Source: CAVURS01 sp963834425
GTDB lineage: Bacteria > Actinomycetota > Actinomycetes > Actinomycetales > CAVURS01
DNA: 64,000 nucleotides
Assembly: GCA_963834425.1 (NCBI GenBank)
Contig: CAWIBR010000008.1
Span: 1 to 64,000, forward strand
Direction: 5' to 3'
Shown here piece after piece: positions 29,967-40,042 of this stretch. How positions within the stretch are numbered: the stretch's first letter is position 1; every line of letters starts with the position of its first letter. The translations under genes and the position numbers were made by a program. A model generated the notes under the pieces. The model ran no database searches. It was given only the letters and a program-made list of their open reading frames with translations, and was not told where the DNA came from.

Positions 29967-30979
29967 TCAGCCGGTCGGCCGTAACGGCCGCAGCTCGCCG
30001 GAACCCCGCACGATCAGGCGCACGGGCAGGACCGTCTTGCGCTGGGACTTCTTGTCGCGGTCCTCGATCAGGTCGACCAGCCGGTCAACGGCCACCCGGC
30101 CCAGCCGCGCCGGGTCCTGGTCGACCACGGTGACTGGCGGCGACAGGGCTTCGGCCATGGGGAAGTCGCCGAAGCCGACCAGTGCCACGTCGGTGCGGCC
30201 GGCCCGCTGAAGGGCCAGGACGACGGCCATCGTGCAGGGGATCGAGACCGAGAAGACCGCCGTGGGTGGGTCCGGCGCCTGCAACAGCCGGATCAGGTCG
30301 TCGGCCGACCTCGTCCGCGGACTCGCTGGACAGGCAGACGAGGTCCGGGCTCGATCCGGCTAGGCCCAGCTCGGCGAGTGCCTTGCGATAACCGTCGAGT
30401 CGGCGCTGCGTCGTGGCGACGAAGGTGGAGGCGCCGACGAAAGCGATCCGGCGATGCCCATGTCGAGCCAGATGGTCGATGGCCTGCGGGCCCCGTCCAG
30501 GTCGTCCTCGATCACGGTGGCCGCAGCTGAGCTTGCGGGGAGCCCGGTCGACGAAGACGATGGGCGTCCGCTCCTGCCAGGTCTTCAAGATAGGACTGGT
30601 CGCGGCTGACCGTTGCGACGATCAAACCGCTGATCTGCCGCCGCAGCAACGCTTCCAGGGTTGCGCGCTCGCGATCCGGCGTATGGCCGAGGCTGGTGAC
30701 CACCACGGCCATCGACCGGGGGAAGAGGTACTCCTCGATGCTGCTGGTCATCGCCGCGAAGAACGGGTCCGCGATGTCCGGGAAGGCGAGCCCCACGGCC
30801 GCGTCCGCTCCGGCCCGAAAACTCCGGGCGAGCATGTTGGGCACATAGTTGAGCTTGGCCATGGCCCAGGTGACGCGCTCTCGCGTCTCGGGAGCCACGT
30901 GCGGGTCGTCGTTGAAGACCCGCGAAACGGTCTTGGCACTCACTCCGGCGACCCGGGCGACGTCACTCATCGTGGTCAT
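29967..30979 (-). CDS. LacI-family regulator 2 (frame-interrupted)
   Basis: ATG at 30979 with AGGAGG nine bases upstream. HTH: MSDVARVAGVSAKTVSRVF, hinge LNYVPNMLARSFRAG. The ligand domain starts VGLAFPDIADPFFAAMTSSI and continues in other frames after breaks near 30590, 30500 and 30310, ending LIVRGSGELRPLRPTG. Both LacI proteins of the island end in a GSGELRP motif and share the hinge sequence, so they are close relatives. It lies next to the ABC importer, whose divergent control region carries operators related to those of lacI1. Confidence 0.85.
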
Positions 30980-31131
30980 GATCGGGCCCCTCCTGCGTGC
31001 CAACGGCCGGTCGACGCGTCCCTCCGACGGGGCCAGAAGCGATCGTGCGGCTGGTTCGAAGGCGGGCGAACGGCCTCGGCGATATGCCGGGACCGTCCGC
31101 CGCCAACTCTATCGATGGTGCTGATTGTCGA

Positions 31132-32119
31132 TCAGCAGCTCGTCTTGTAGATCGCGGCCTGGCTGGCCGGGGTGTTGAGGTTGTCCGTCGTGATGATGCT
31201 GAACTTGGTGCCGATCTTCGCGGTCACCGGCTTGCCCTCCAGCGCGTTCACCGCCTGGTCAACCGCTGCGGTGCCGATCTGGTACGGCTGCTGGGCGATC
31301 AGGGCCTGGACCGTGTTGTCCTTCAGCGCGGTGATCTGGTCGGGGTCGGCGTCGAAGCCGACGACCTTGATCTTGCCGGACTTGCCGACCTGACGGATCG
31401 CGGTTGCGGCGCCCTCGGCCGAGAACAGGTTGGTCGCGAAGATCCCGACGATGTCCGGGTTCTTCTGCAGCGCGGCCGAGGTGACCTGGGCCGCGACCGA
31501 CGCGCTGTCCTGGTCGTACTGGACACCGACGTAGTCGTACGCCGAGTCGGCCTTGGCGGCGTCCGCGAAGCCCTGGACCCGCTGGTCGGTCGTGCTGATG
31601 CCCGGCTTGGTGTTGATGACCAGCACCTTGCCGCCGCTCGGCGCCAGCTGCTTGATGGCCGCGAAGGCCGCTGCGCCACCGGCGACGTTGTCCGAGGAGA
31701 TCTGCGAGACGGCCTTGGACGGGTCCTTCAGCGTGGTGTCGACCAGGACGAGCTTGATGCCGTTGCCGACGGCCTGGTCCAGCGGCGTCTGGCTCGCCGT
31801 GACGTCGTCGGGGGCGATCAGCAGGGCGTCGGGCTTGGCGGCCGTCACGGACTGGATAATCGGGTTCTGCAGGGTGGCGTCGAACTGGCTCGGACCCTGG
31901 ATGTTGACGCTGATGTTCCCGATCTTCGGCGGCCTCGGCCTTGATGCCGCAGCCCATGGTGACGTAGAAGCCGTCGCCGGCGACGCCTTGGATGAAGGTC
32001 ATCTTGTAAGACTTCTGGCCCGAACCGCCGGACGCGCTGGAGCCGCCTGACGAGGAGCATGCGGAAACCGCCAGGAGCGTGACCGCAGCTACGGCGACTC
32101 CCATCGTGGAACGCTTCAT
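31132..32119 (-). CDS. Sugar ABC transporter substrate-binding lipoprotein, RbsB/FrcB type (frame-interrupted near 31925)
   Basis: Signal peptide MKRSTMGVAVAAVTLLAVSA with lipobox Cys (LAVSAC), a Ser/Gly linker, then MTFIQGVAGDGFYVTMGCG in one frame and the type-1 periplasmic-binding fold in another (DALLIAPDDV, VLVINTKPGISTTDQRVQGF, VGIFATNLFSAEGAATAI, KVVGFDADPDQI). This CUT2-type protein delivers a monosaccharide to the permease and ATPase encoded divergently. It is expressed from the left promoter of the shared control region. Confidence 0.9.
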
Positions 32120-32192
32120 ACGTCCTCCTTCAACAAGGATTCGTTGGTCAGTGCTGAGCCGCTGGCAACCTCACGGAAACGCGACAGGTCCG

Positions 32193-32222
32193 AGACTGCT
32201 CCGCCATGTCATCGATGTCAAG
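32193..32222 (-). promoter_or_regulatory. Left promoter with LacI-type operator (toward the binding-protein gene)
   Basis: On the minus strand the 18-mer CTTGACATCGATGACATG (32205-32222) contains the -35 TTGACA (32216-32221). After a 17-bp spacer CAGTCT (32193-32198) serves as -10. The near-palindromic core TGACATCGATGACA shares CATCGATG with the lacI1 operators. It drives the gene starting at 32119. Confidence 0.75.
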
Positions 32223-32316
32223 GGTAGTCAAGGACACGAGTAGGTCACGGAGCCATGATCCAACTCCACGTGCTGCAGCACAGACGTTTTCGCACAGAAG
32301 TGATGTTGCTCTGGGT

Positions 32317-32346
32317 CTTGACATCGATGACATGACAGGACATTGT
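32317..32346 (+). promoter_or_regulatory. Right promoter with mirror-image LacI-type operator (toward the ABC ATPase gene)
   Basis: The same 18-mer, in the opposite orientation, lies at 32317-32334, with -35 TTGACA at 32318-32323, a 17-bp spacer and -10 CATTGT at 32341-32346. The two operators are 112 bp apart centre to centre. The 341-bp gap 32120-32460 otherwise holds no gene. The leader from here to the ATG at 32461 is about 110 bases. Confidence 0.75.
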
Positions 32347-32460
32347 CTGGGACAACCTGACGCACAGGCGGGTTACGACCAAGTTGCCCGAGCCGCTCTC
32401 GGCTCTAGCGTGGTCGATCGGGCCATCGACGCTGTCGAGGCCAGTGAAGGGAGTCCTGCC

Positions 32461-33225
32461 ATGACCGAGGCTGTCCTCGAAGCGCGCAACGTCAGCAAGC
32501 TCTACGGCCACGTCCGAGCGCTGAACAACGTCAACTTCGCCGTCCGCGCGGGCGAGGTGGTCGCCCTGATCGGCGACAACGGCGCCGGCAAGAGCACGCT
32601 CGTCAAGATCCTCTCCGGCACCGAGCAGCCGAGCGAGGGCGAGATCCTGATCGACGGCCGGCCGGTGCACATCTCCAACCCGAGCGAGGCTCGCAGCGAA
32701 GGCATCGAGACCGTCTACCAGGACCTCGCGCTCGCTCCGCACCTCAACCCGGTGCAGAACATGTACCTCGGCCGCGAGGTGATGCGGACCGGCTTCCTCG
32801 GTCACCTCGGCTTCATGAACAACGCCGAGATGCTGCGCGGGAGCAAGGCCGCCTTCGATGATCTCGGGGCAACCGTCCGTAACTACGCCGGCAGCATCGG
32901 CGCGATGTCGGGCGGCCAGAAGCAGGCCGTCGCCGTGGCCCGGGCCGCGGCCTGGGCCAAGAAGGTCATCTTCCTGGACGAGCCGACGGCGGCGCTGGGC
33001 GTCGTTCAGACCAAGAACGTCCTGGAGCTGATCCGTCGGGTCCGCGACCGCGGCCTCGGCGTCGTCTTCATCAGCCACTCGATGCCGCACGTGATCCAGG
33101 TCGCCGACGAGGTCCAGGTCATGCGACTTGGGCGGCGGGTGGCCACCTATCGCGCGAAGGACACCACGATGGAGGAACTGGTCGGAGCGATGACCGGTGC
33201 CGTGACTCAGGAGGGTCAGGCATGA
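32461..33225 (+). CDS. Sugar ABC transporter ATPase, single-domain FrcA type
   Basis: 254 residues, intact. Walker A is GDNGAGKST, the Q loop VYQDLALAPHLNP, the signature MSGGQKQ, Walker B VIFLDEPTAAL and the switch histidine lies in VVFISHSM. CUT2 importers usually have a fused two-domain RbsA; here there is one domain, as in FrcA of the rhizobial fructose importer, so it should act as a homodimer. GAAGGGAG precedes the ATG at 32461. Its stop overlaps the permease start (ATGA). Confidence 0.92.
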   Translation: MTEAVLEARNVSKLYGHVRALNNVNFAVRAGEVVALIGDNGAGKSTLVKILSGTEQPSEGEILIDGRPVHISNPSEARSEGIETVYQDLALAPHLNPVQNMYLGREVMRTGFLGHLGFMNNAEMLRGSKAAFDDLGATVRNYAGSIGAMSGGQKQAVAVARAAAWAKKVIFLDEPTAALGVVQTKNVLELIRRVRDRGLGVVFISHSMPHVIQVADEVQVMRLGRRVATYRAKDTTMEELVGAMTGAVTQEGQA

Positions 33226-34322
33226 GCACCCCAACCACCGACACCCAGACCGCCGAGGTCGCGCAGTCCGAGGAGGCGCCGACCAGTCGCCTGGCCCGGA
33301 TAGCGCGGCTGCAGGCGCTGCAGATCGTGCTCGTCCTGCTGCTGATCGTCGTGATCTTCACGATCATGAAGCCGGGCAGCTTCCTGACCGTCTTCAACAT
33401 CCGCGGGATCGTCATCAACACCTCGATCCTCGCGGTCCTCGGTGTCGGCATGACCCTCGTGATCATCACCGGAGGCATCGACCTGTCGATCGGCAGCGTC
33501 CTGGTCTTCAGCGGCGTGGTCGCCGACAAGGCGATGGCGCACGTCGGTCATGGGCAGGGCTGGGGGTCGGCGTTCGTCGGGCTGGTGGTCGCGATCGTGG
33601 CCGGGCTGGCCTGGGGCCTGCTCAACGGAGTGCTGATCGCGCGGGCCAAGGTGCCGCCACTGATCGTCACGCTGGGCACGCTCGGCATGGCGCTGGGTCT
33701 GGCCGAGGTCATCACCAAGGGTGTCGACCTGCGAGACGTCCCGACCGTGCTGGTCAGCAACATCGGCTTCGGCAACATCTTCTGGAAGGTCCCGACCCTG
33801 TCGGTGATCGCCGCCTTCATCGTCATCGTCGGGCATCATCGTCCTGCACCGGACCAAGTTCGGTCTCTACACCTACGCCGTCGGGTCCAACCCGGAGGCC
33901 GGTCGCCGGGTCGGCATGAACGTCGACCTGCACCTGATCAAGATCTACGGGATCTCGGGCCTGCTGGCGGGCGTGGCCGGCTTCCTCAACCTGGCGTTCT
34001 TCCAGTCCACGACGGTCGGCGGTCAGAGCAACACCAACCTGAACGTCATCGCCGGCGTGGTCATCGGTGGCACCAGCCTGTTCGGCGGCTACGGCTCGAT
34101 CTTCGGCAGCATCGTCGGGCTCTTCATCCCGGCCACGCTGCAGGACGGCTTCGTCATCGTGGGCATCCAGCCGTTCTGGCAGCAGGTCGTCGTCGGTGCC
34201 GTGCTGATCGCGGCGGTCTACGTCGACCAGAGCCGAAGAGCCGCGGCCCTGCGGGGCAGCACCCGGCCGCGGATCAGCCGCCTGTGGAGCCGAGGCGACC
34301 CGGCCAAGCTGGGCAGGTCTGA
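33222..34322 (+). CDS. Sugar ABC transporter permease, RbsC/FrcC type (frame-interrupted near 33830)
   Basis: Inner-membrane permease of the CUT2 class: first helix LQIVLVLLLIVVIFTIM, ILAVLGVGMTLVIITGGIDL (the family signature), VPPLIVTLGTLGMALGL. After a break near 33830 it continues FGLYTYAVGSNPEAGRRVG and VVIGGTSLFGGYGSIFGSIV. In that second frame no stop occurs before the next gene; the TGA at 34320-34322 is in the first frame. A further indel near a run of eight G at 34323-34330 probably hides the true end. Confidence 0.85.
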   Translation: MSTPTTDTQTAEVAQSEEAPTSRLARIARLQALQIVLVLLLIVVIFTIMKPGSFLTVFNIRGIVINTSILAVLGVGMTLVIITGGIDLSIGSVLVFSGVVADKAMAHVGHGQGWGSAFVGLVVAIVAGLAWGLLNGVLIARAKVPPLIVTLGTLGMALGLAEVITKGVDLRDVPTVLVSNIGFGNIFWKVPTLSVIAAFIVIVGHHRPAPDQVRSLHLRRRVQPGGRSPGRHERRPAPDQDLRDLGPAGGRGRLPQPGVLPVHDGRRSEQHQPERHRRRGHRWHQPVRRLRLDLRQHRRALHPGHAAGRLRHRGHPAVLAAGRRRCRADRGGLRRPEPKSRGPAGQHPAADQPPVEPRRPGQAGQV

Positions 34323-34341
34323 CGGGGGGGCGGACCGGCCG

Positions 34342-35849
34342 ATGACCACCCTGAACTCGGCGAACGTCGGGCTGCTCGCAGCGGCAGTGGGCCGCCCGGC
34401 GTACGACCGGTCGGCCGTCACGGCCGGCATCGTCCATCTCAGCGTCGGCGGCTTCCACCGCGCCCACGAGGCGATGTACGTCGACGCGCTGATGAACCAG
34501 GGACTGGCGATGGACTGGGGCATCTGCGGGGTCGGCCTGCTTGCCTCGAACGAGGGGATGCGGGACGTCCTCGCGGCCCAGGACGGGCTCTACACGTTGG
34601 TGGTCAAGCACAACGACGGCACCTGGGAGCCCGGGTCATCGGCTCGATCGTGGAGTACCTGCTGGCGCCCGACGATCCGGAGGCGGTCATCGCCCGGATG
34701 GCCGACCCGCGGATCCGGATCGTCTCGTTGACGGTGACCGAGGGCGGTTACGACATCGACGCCGTCACCGGCGAGTTCGCCGCGGATCGCGAGGACGTGG
34801 TCGCCGACCTCCAGCCCGGAGCCGTCCCCCGGACGATGTTCGGGCTGGTCGTCGAGGCGCTGGCCCGGCGCCGGGCGGCCGGGCACGCGCCGTTCAGTAT
34901 CTTGTCCTGCGACAACATCCAGGGCAACGGTCATGTCGCGCACCGGGTCTTCACCGCGTTCGCCCGGCTGCGCGATCCCGACCTGGCCGAGTGGATCGAG
35001 CGCACGGTGCGCTTCCCGAGCTCCATGGTCGACCGGATCACCCCGCAGACCAGCGAGTCGGACCGGCTCGAGCTGGCCCGCCGGTTCGGGGTCGAGGACC
35101 GGTGGCCGGTGCTGTGCGAGCCGTTCTGCCAGTGGGTCCTGGAGGACGAGTTCAGCTCGCGGCCGCCCGCCCCTCGAGGACGTCGGGGTGCAGGTCGTCG
35201 AGGAGGTCGCGCCGTACGAGCTGATGAAGCTGCGGCTCCTCAACGCGAGCCACCAGGCCCTGTGCTACCCGGGCTACCTGGTCGGCTACCGCTACGCGCA
35301 CGAGGTCACGACTGACCCGCTCTTCGCGCGGTTCCTGCGCGACTACATGACCCGCGAGGCCATCCCGACCTTGCCCGCCGTGCCCGGCATCGATCTGCAC
35401 GAGTACGTCGAGGAGCTGATCGAGCGGTTCTCCAACCCGGAGGTGGCCGACACGCTGGAACGGCTGTGTGCCAACACTTCTGACCTGATCCCCAAGTTCA
35501 TCCTGCCGGTCATCCGCGAGCAGCTGGCCGTCGGCGGCGAGGTCACCCGCGCCGGTGGCCGTCGTGGCGAGCTGGGCCCGTTACGCGCAGGAGGTCGACG
35601 AGTCCGGCGAACCCTACGAGCTGGATGACGCGCTGGCGGCGCAGCTGCGAGCCGCGGCCGCCCGACAGGACGACGATGACCTGGCGTTCGTCACGGACAA
35701 CCGGGAGCTGTTCGGGGACCTCGCCGACGATGCGCGGTTCGTCGAGCCCTACCGGGCCATGCTGACCTCGATCCGCGCCAGGGGCATCCGTCGGACCTTC
35801 GCCGAGCTCGACGAGCTCGCGCTGACGGCAGGACGGAGGTCCGCGATGA
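34342..35849 (+). CDS. Mannitol dehydrogenase family oxidoreductase (polyol or fructuronate type; frame-interrupted)
   Basis: Long-chain NAD-dependent enzyme of the MtlK/DalD/UxuB family. It opens IVHLSVGGFHRAHEAMYVD (substrate and cofactor loop). Later frames carry VSLTVTEGGY, FSILSCDNIQGNG, FPSSMVDRITPQT and the catalytic-site block YELMKLRLLNASHQALCYPG with the active lysine. Breaks lie near 34635, 35165 and 35560. It resembles mannitol 2-dehydrogenase more than the 48212 paralogue does, since it stands in an importer operon; this is inference. The end is taken at the overlap with the next start and is uncertain. Confidence 0.82.
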
Positions 35850-36902
35850 GCATCATGCGCCGCGCGGTCGTCTATCCGGACCACATCGCGATCGAGACGG
35901 TCGAGCGCCCCAGCCGGCTGTCGGCGAGGTCCTCGTGCGCGCGCTCTTCGCCGGCGTCTGCGGATCCGACGTGCACGCCGCCCACGGCCGCCACCCGTTC
36001 GTGCCGCCGCCCTACCGCCCCGGCCACGAGGTCGTCGGCATCGTCACCGAACTCGGCCCGACGGGCAGCGAGGGGTCGAGGGGCTCGGGCCGAAGGTCGA
36101 TCTGCAGGTCGGCCAACGCGTGGTGCTGGAGCCGCCGCTGCCCTGTTGGACCTGCAAGATGTGTCGGACCGGCCGGCCGAACCTCTGCGAGCAGCTGCGC
36201 TTCTTCGGTTGCGGCTACGACCAGGGCGCGATGGCCGACTACTTCACGGTGCCGGCCAACCGGCTGCACGCCGTACCGCGACTCGCTGACCGATCACGCC
36301 GCCGCATTGATCGAGCCGCTGGCGACTCCGGTGCACGCGGTGGGACTGGCCGGCGACGTGGCCGGCCGGACGGTGGCTGTCCTCGGTGCCGGCACGATCG
36401 GGCTGTTCACGGTCGTCGGTGCTGCGCACCCGGCAACCGGCCCGGATCGTGGTGACCGACCCGCATGCCGACAAGCGCGACCGGGCGATCCGCCTCGGCG
36501 CTACGGCTGCGTTCGACCCGGCATCAGACGACGTCGTCGCGGCGGTGCGGGGAGCTCTGGGCGAGAGCGCGGACGTCGTCTTCGACTGTGTCGGGACCGC
36601 GAGCCTCGCTCGCCCAGGCGATCGCCATCGCCGACAAGGGCGGCACCGTGGTGGTCGTCGGCGTGCCGGCTCAGGCCGTGACCGTGCCCCTGCCGATCAT
36701 CCAGGACCACCAGATCCGCATCCAGGGCAGCGCGACCTACCTGCCCGACGACTTCGCCGAGTCGATCCGGCTGCTCGAGAGCGGCGAGGTGGTCGACACC
36801 GACTTCGTCACCGCAGTCCGGCCGCTGGCCGAGACGGCGGAGGCGTTTGAGCTCGCTGGGTCCGGCGAGCAGATCAAGGTCCTCGTCTCGATCGGCGACT
36901 GA
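35846..36902 (+). CDS. Zinc-dependent alcohol dehydrogenase, sorbitol-dehydrogenase-like (frame-interrupted)
   Basis: Medium-chain dehydrogenase. The catalytic zinc site is in GVCGSDVHAAHG and RPGHEVVGIV. The structural zinc loop is CWTCKMCRTGRPNLC. The NAD-binding loop is VAVLGAGTIGLF, and VVFDCVGTAS and GGTVVVVGVP follow. Breaks fall near 35915, 36080, 36280, 36425 and 36605. It follows the mannitol-dehydrogenase-family gene and precedes an SDR, so it probably oxidises a polyol or aldonate secondary alcohol. The preferred start is MSIMRRAVVYPDH at 35846. Confidence 0.82.
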
Positions 36903-36912
36903 GCGCGCGCCG

Positions 36913-36940
36913 GAATCCCGTTCATAGCAACGAATTTCGG
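36913..36940 (-). repeat. Third copy of the palindromic motif seen upstream of the 13E12 genes
   Basis: Read on the minus strand, this 28-mer matches the 29-mers at 4361-4389 and 18331-18359: all begin CCGAAA, contain GTTGCTAT near the centre and end AACGGGATTC or GAACGGGATTC. Here it lies alone in the 51-bp gap between two operon genes, just upstream of the GGAGG ribosome site of the SDR gene. Confidence 0.6.
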
Positions 36941-36953
36941 AGGGGAACCAACG

Positions 36954-37684
36954 GTGGGCGACTTCGAGGGACGCACGGTCCTGGTGACCGGGCGCGAGCG
37001 GTGGGATCGGCGGGGCAACGGTCCGTCGATTGATCGCACGGGGTGCTCGGGTGCTGGCCGCGGGCCGCGATGCCGACGGCCTGGCCGGGCTGGTCGAGGA
37101 GACCGGGGCGGTGGCGGTGCCCTTCGACCTGACTTCCGAGGAGAGCGTCGCGGAGGCCTTGTCGGACCTGGACCTGTGGGGCGTCGTCAACTGTGGCGGG
37201 TTCGGCGGGGAGATCGCGACGCCGCAGGACACCGACATCGCTGTCTTCGACCAGGTGATCGCCGTGAACGCTCGCGGTGCCTTGTTGGTGACCAAGTACG
37301 CCGCGCGCACCATGATCCGGCTGGGGCAGGGCGGCGCGATCGTCAACGTCTCGAGCCAGGCCAGCCTGGTCGCGCTCAGCGGTCACATCTCCTACGGCTC
37401 CTCGAAGGCGGCCCTGGACAACATCACCCGCGTCTCGGCTCTCGAGCTGGGGCAGTACGGCATCCGGGTCAACAGCGTGAACCCGACGGTGGTGATGACC
37501 GAGATGTCGGCGTGGTACTGGGGTCGGCCGGACATCGCCGGACCGTTCCTGGAGCAGATGCCGCTGCACCGTTGGGCCACCGAGGACGACATCGCCGGGC
37601 CGATCACGTTCCTGCTCAGCGATGACGCCGCCATGATCAGCGGGGTGTAGCCTGCCGATCGACGGCGGCTACTCGAGCCGTTAG
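36954..37684 (+). CDS. Short-chain dehydrogenase, L-xylulose reductase (DCXR)-like (frame-interrupted)
   Basis: GTG with GGAGGGG upstream. The Rossmann glycine motif is restored as VTGASGGIGRA if an extra G near 36990 and a displaced G near 37015 are corrected. The main frame holds WGVVNCGGFGGEI, NVSSQASLVAL, the catalytic YGSSKAALD, and RVNSVNPTVVMTEMSAWYW, a segment typical of dicarbonyl/L-xylulose reductases. A second break near 37648 precedes LPIDGGYSSR and the TAG at 37682-37684. It probably interconverts a ketose and a polyol within the island. Confidence 0.82.
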
Positions 37685-37686
37685 CG

Positions 37687-38724
37687 TCAGCCGAGCCCGA
37701 GGGCATGCAGGGTGCCCTGGAGGTAGCCGATGGCGTGGGCCCGGCCGCGGCTGGTGTAGGCCTCGGGGCTGGTGTCGGCCCAGGTGTCGGGGTCGCCGAT
37801 GATGGCTGGGACGTGGTCGTCGATCAGGAACCCGTCGAATCCGTTGTCGTGCAACCGTCGCAGGACGGCTCAGCGGACGTCGAGGTTGCCCTCGCCGAGG
37901 AAACACTCGGCGAAGGCCGGGACCTGGCCCTTGACGTCGCGGAAGTGGATGTAGAAGACCTTGCCGAGCGGGGCGAGGTGGTCGATGACGCGTCCACCGC
38001 CGCGTGGCCGCCCATCTCGGAGACGGTGCCCAGGCACAGGTTCAGCCCCCAGCTCGGGCTGTCGTGGGACTGCTCGTGGGCTCGGCGATGGCGGCCGGGC
38101 GAGGTGAAGATCCGGCGGCGCCGCCCAGGGGGACATCGACCGGTGGGTCGTCGGGGTGCAGCGCCAGGCGCACCCCGAGCTCTTCGGCCACCGGCAGGAC
38201 GGCGTCCAGGAAGTACTGGTGGTTGGCCCACATGTCGCGGCGTCGATGGCGGTCGCGGGGTCCGGCCGGGGTGAGCTTGTACGACGCGAGGGCGTTGCCG
38301 CGGTCGATGTCGGCCAGGTCGAAGGCGGTGACTCGGGCCCCGCCGCGTCCGGCGGCCGTCATCTCGGTGCGCCAGACATAGGTGACCAGGAAGTTGTAGC
38401 CGAGCAGATGGATCCCGGCCCGGGCCATGTTCCGCAGCGTGGCCTGGTAGTGCTCGATCTGCTCGTCGCGGCCGGGTTCGCCGCGCTGGATGCGGTCGAA
38501 GTGGGCGGCCGGGACATTCTCCAGGCCCTTCCAGCCGCAGCCCGTCGGCCTCGCAGCGCTGCCGCAACGCGAGCAGCTCCTCGAACGACCAGTGGCCGCC
38601 GGCGCCGGACGAGGTTGCTCGGGGTTGTGGAGCTGCACGCTGCCCAGGCCGAGCTGTTTGGCGATACGGCGGCAACCCGATCGTCGTACTCGTCGATGTG
38701 ACCCATGCTGATCCGGATCGCCAT
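37687..38724 (-). CDS. uxuA: Mannonate dehydratase, UxuA-like (frame-interrupted)
   Basis: Converts D-mannonate to 2-keto-3-deoxygluconate. It opens MAIRISMGHIDEYDDR; other frames carry QLGLGSVQLHNP, GLENVPAAHFDRI, MARAGIHLLGYNFLVTYVWR, the metal-site block ELGVRLALHPDDPPVDVPLG, GLNLCLGTVSEMGG and VFYIHFRDVKGQVPAF, then FLIDDHVPAIIGDPDTWADT. The His, Cys, His and Asp positions expected of UxuA are present. At least six frame changes are needed. The stop (37687) is two bases from the convergent SDR stop. It supplies the dehydration step after UxaC and UxuB. Confidence 0.8.
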
Positions 38725-38727
38725 CGC

Positions 38728-39556
38728 TCAGCCGTCCTCGTCCTCGGCGGGGTAGGGCGGCCGCGATGACGGCGAGCAGGCCGCCGTCGACCCGGATCTG
38801 CTCACCGGTGATGAAGCTGGCGGCCGGTGCCCGGCCAGGAAGGACGCCACGGCGGCGATCTCCTCCGGGGGTGCCGACCCGACCGAGCGGGTGGCTGTCG
38901 CCCCAAGGCTCGCAGCTGTTGCCTCGGTCGACTACGGCGTGTCGGCGCTGAACAACGCGGCCGAGCGCTCGCAACATCGGGGTGTCCACCGAGCCCGGGC
39001 AGGATCGCGTTGACCCGCACCCCGTGGGCGGCTTCGTCGACGGCCACGGCCCGAGTGAAGGCGTTCAGCGCGCCCTTGCTGGCGGTGTAGGCCGACGACG
39101 TTGGTCTGGGTGGTCAGGGCCTGGACCGAGGAGATGACCACCACCGCGCCACTGCCGCTGGCCCGCAGGTGCGGCATCGCAGCGCGGGTCGCCAGGAAGA
39201 CGCCCTTGACGTTGACCTCGAAGACCTCGTCCCACGTCGCCTCGCTCGGTCGACGGTGACCGTGCCGTAGCGCTGGATCCCGGCCGAGGTCACCAGGACG
39301 TCCAGCCGACCGCACTGCTTCGACCAGCGCCTCCACGGCCGCCGCGATCGCCGACCGGGTCGGTCACGTCGGCGACCACCGCGACCGCCTGCCGCCGCGC
39401 TGCGCGGATCTCGTCGACCACCTGGCGGGTCCCCTCGGGATCGATCGAGTTGACCCCGACCGTCGCTCCCTCGGCCGCGAGCAACACCGCGACCGCGCGA
39501 CCGATTCCGCTGGAAGCCCCGGTCACCAAGGCCACGCGACCCTCGTGCACGCCCAC
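38728..39556 (-). CDS. Short-chain dehydrogenase 2, sugar-acid type (frame-interrupted)
   Basis: GTG at 39556. It has RVALVTGASSGIGRAVAVLL, LDVLVTSAGIQRYGTV, FEVNVKGVFLATRAAM and VVVISSVQALTTQTNVV in several frames, and the C-terminal FITGEQIRVDGGLLAVI before the stop at 38728. Breaks occur near 39355, 39305, 39250, 39095 and at least two more. Standard SDR fold with NAD(P) loop and Ser. Such SDRs next to fuconate or mannonate enzymes act as glucose/fucose-type or 2-keto-3-deoxy-L-fuconate dehydrogenases. The latter would fit FucD at 42541 (inference). Confidence 0.72.
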
Positions 39557-39568
39557 GGCGGCGGGGCG

Positions 39569-39907
39569 CTAGGCGTCCGGCGCGCTGTTGTACGCCGCGA
39601 TGACCTCGGCGCTGATCCGGCCCCGGTCGGACACCTGGTAGCCGCTGGCGCGGGCCCACTCGCGGATGGCCTGCGTCTCCTCGGAGGTGCGAGCCGGGGC
39701 GGTCGCAGTGGCGGTGGCGGCTCGGGCCCCGCCGCGCACCCGGCGGCCGGCCTCGATGTAAGGCTCGAGCGCCTTGCGCAGCTTGGCCGCGTTGGCCGAC
39801 GACAGGTCGATCTCCATCGGCCGACCGTCGAGGGCGAAGGAGACGGTTTCCGCGGCTTTCTTGCCGTCCAGATCGTCGGTCAGTTCCACGATGGTCTTGC
39901 GGGCCAT
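39569..39907 (-). CDS. lsr2: Lsr2-family nucleoid-associated protein
   Basis: 112 residues, the usual Lsr2 size. It has an N-terminal dimerisation part (VELTDDLDGKKAAETVSFAL), an Ala/Thr-rich linker, and a C-terminal DNA-binding helix pair (ETQAIREWARASGYQVSDRG) with the AT-hook-like RGR. Lsr2 is the actinobacterial H-NS counterpart that silences AT-rich or foreign DNA. GGAAG precedes the ATG. It stands between catabolic genes, an unusual place for a global regulator; it may be a paralogue controlling this island. Confidence 0.95.
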   Translation of the reverse strand: MARKTIVELTDDLDGKKAAETVSFALDGRPMEIDLSSANAAKLRKALEPYIEAGRRVRGGARAATATATAPARTSEETQAIREWARASGYQVSDRGRISAEVIAAYNSAPDA

Positions 39908-40042
39908 TGGCTTCCAATCACAGGGGTCCGAGCGGTCGCCGTGATCTTACAAGGGCGGGCCGGGATTTGCCGGACTGCCCCGATCAATGGTTCTCGGCAA
40001 TCCGGTTGAGCGCATTGTTTGACCGGGCTGGAGACTGTCGTC

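Noticed and set aside
33916..34731. Apparent fusion of the ABC permease to the mannitol-dehydrogenase-family protein
   Set aside because: The continuous frame results from a nearby indel next to a run of eight G; a membrane permease fused to a cytosolic dehydrogenase start with its own ATG is not plausible.
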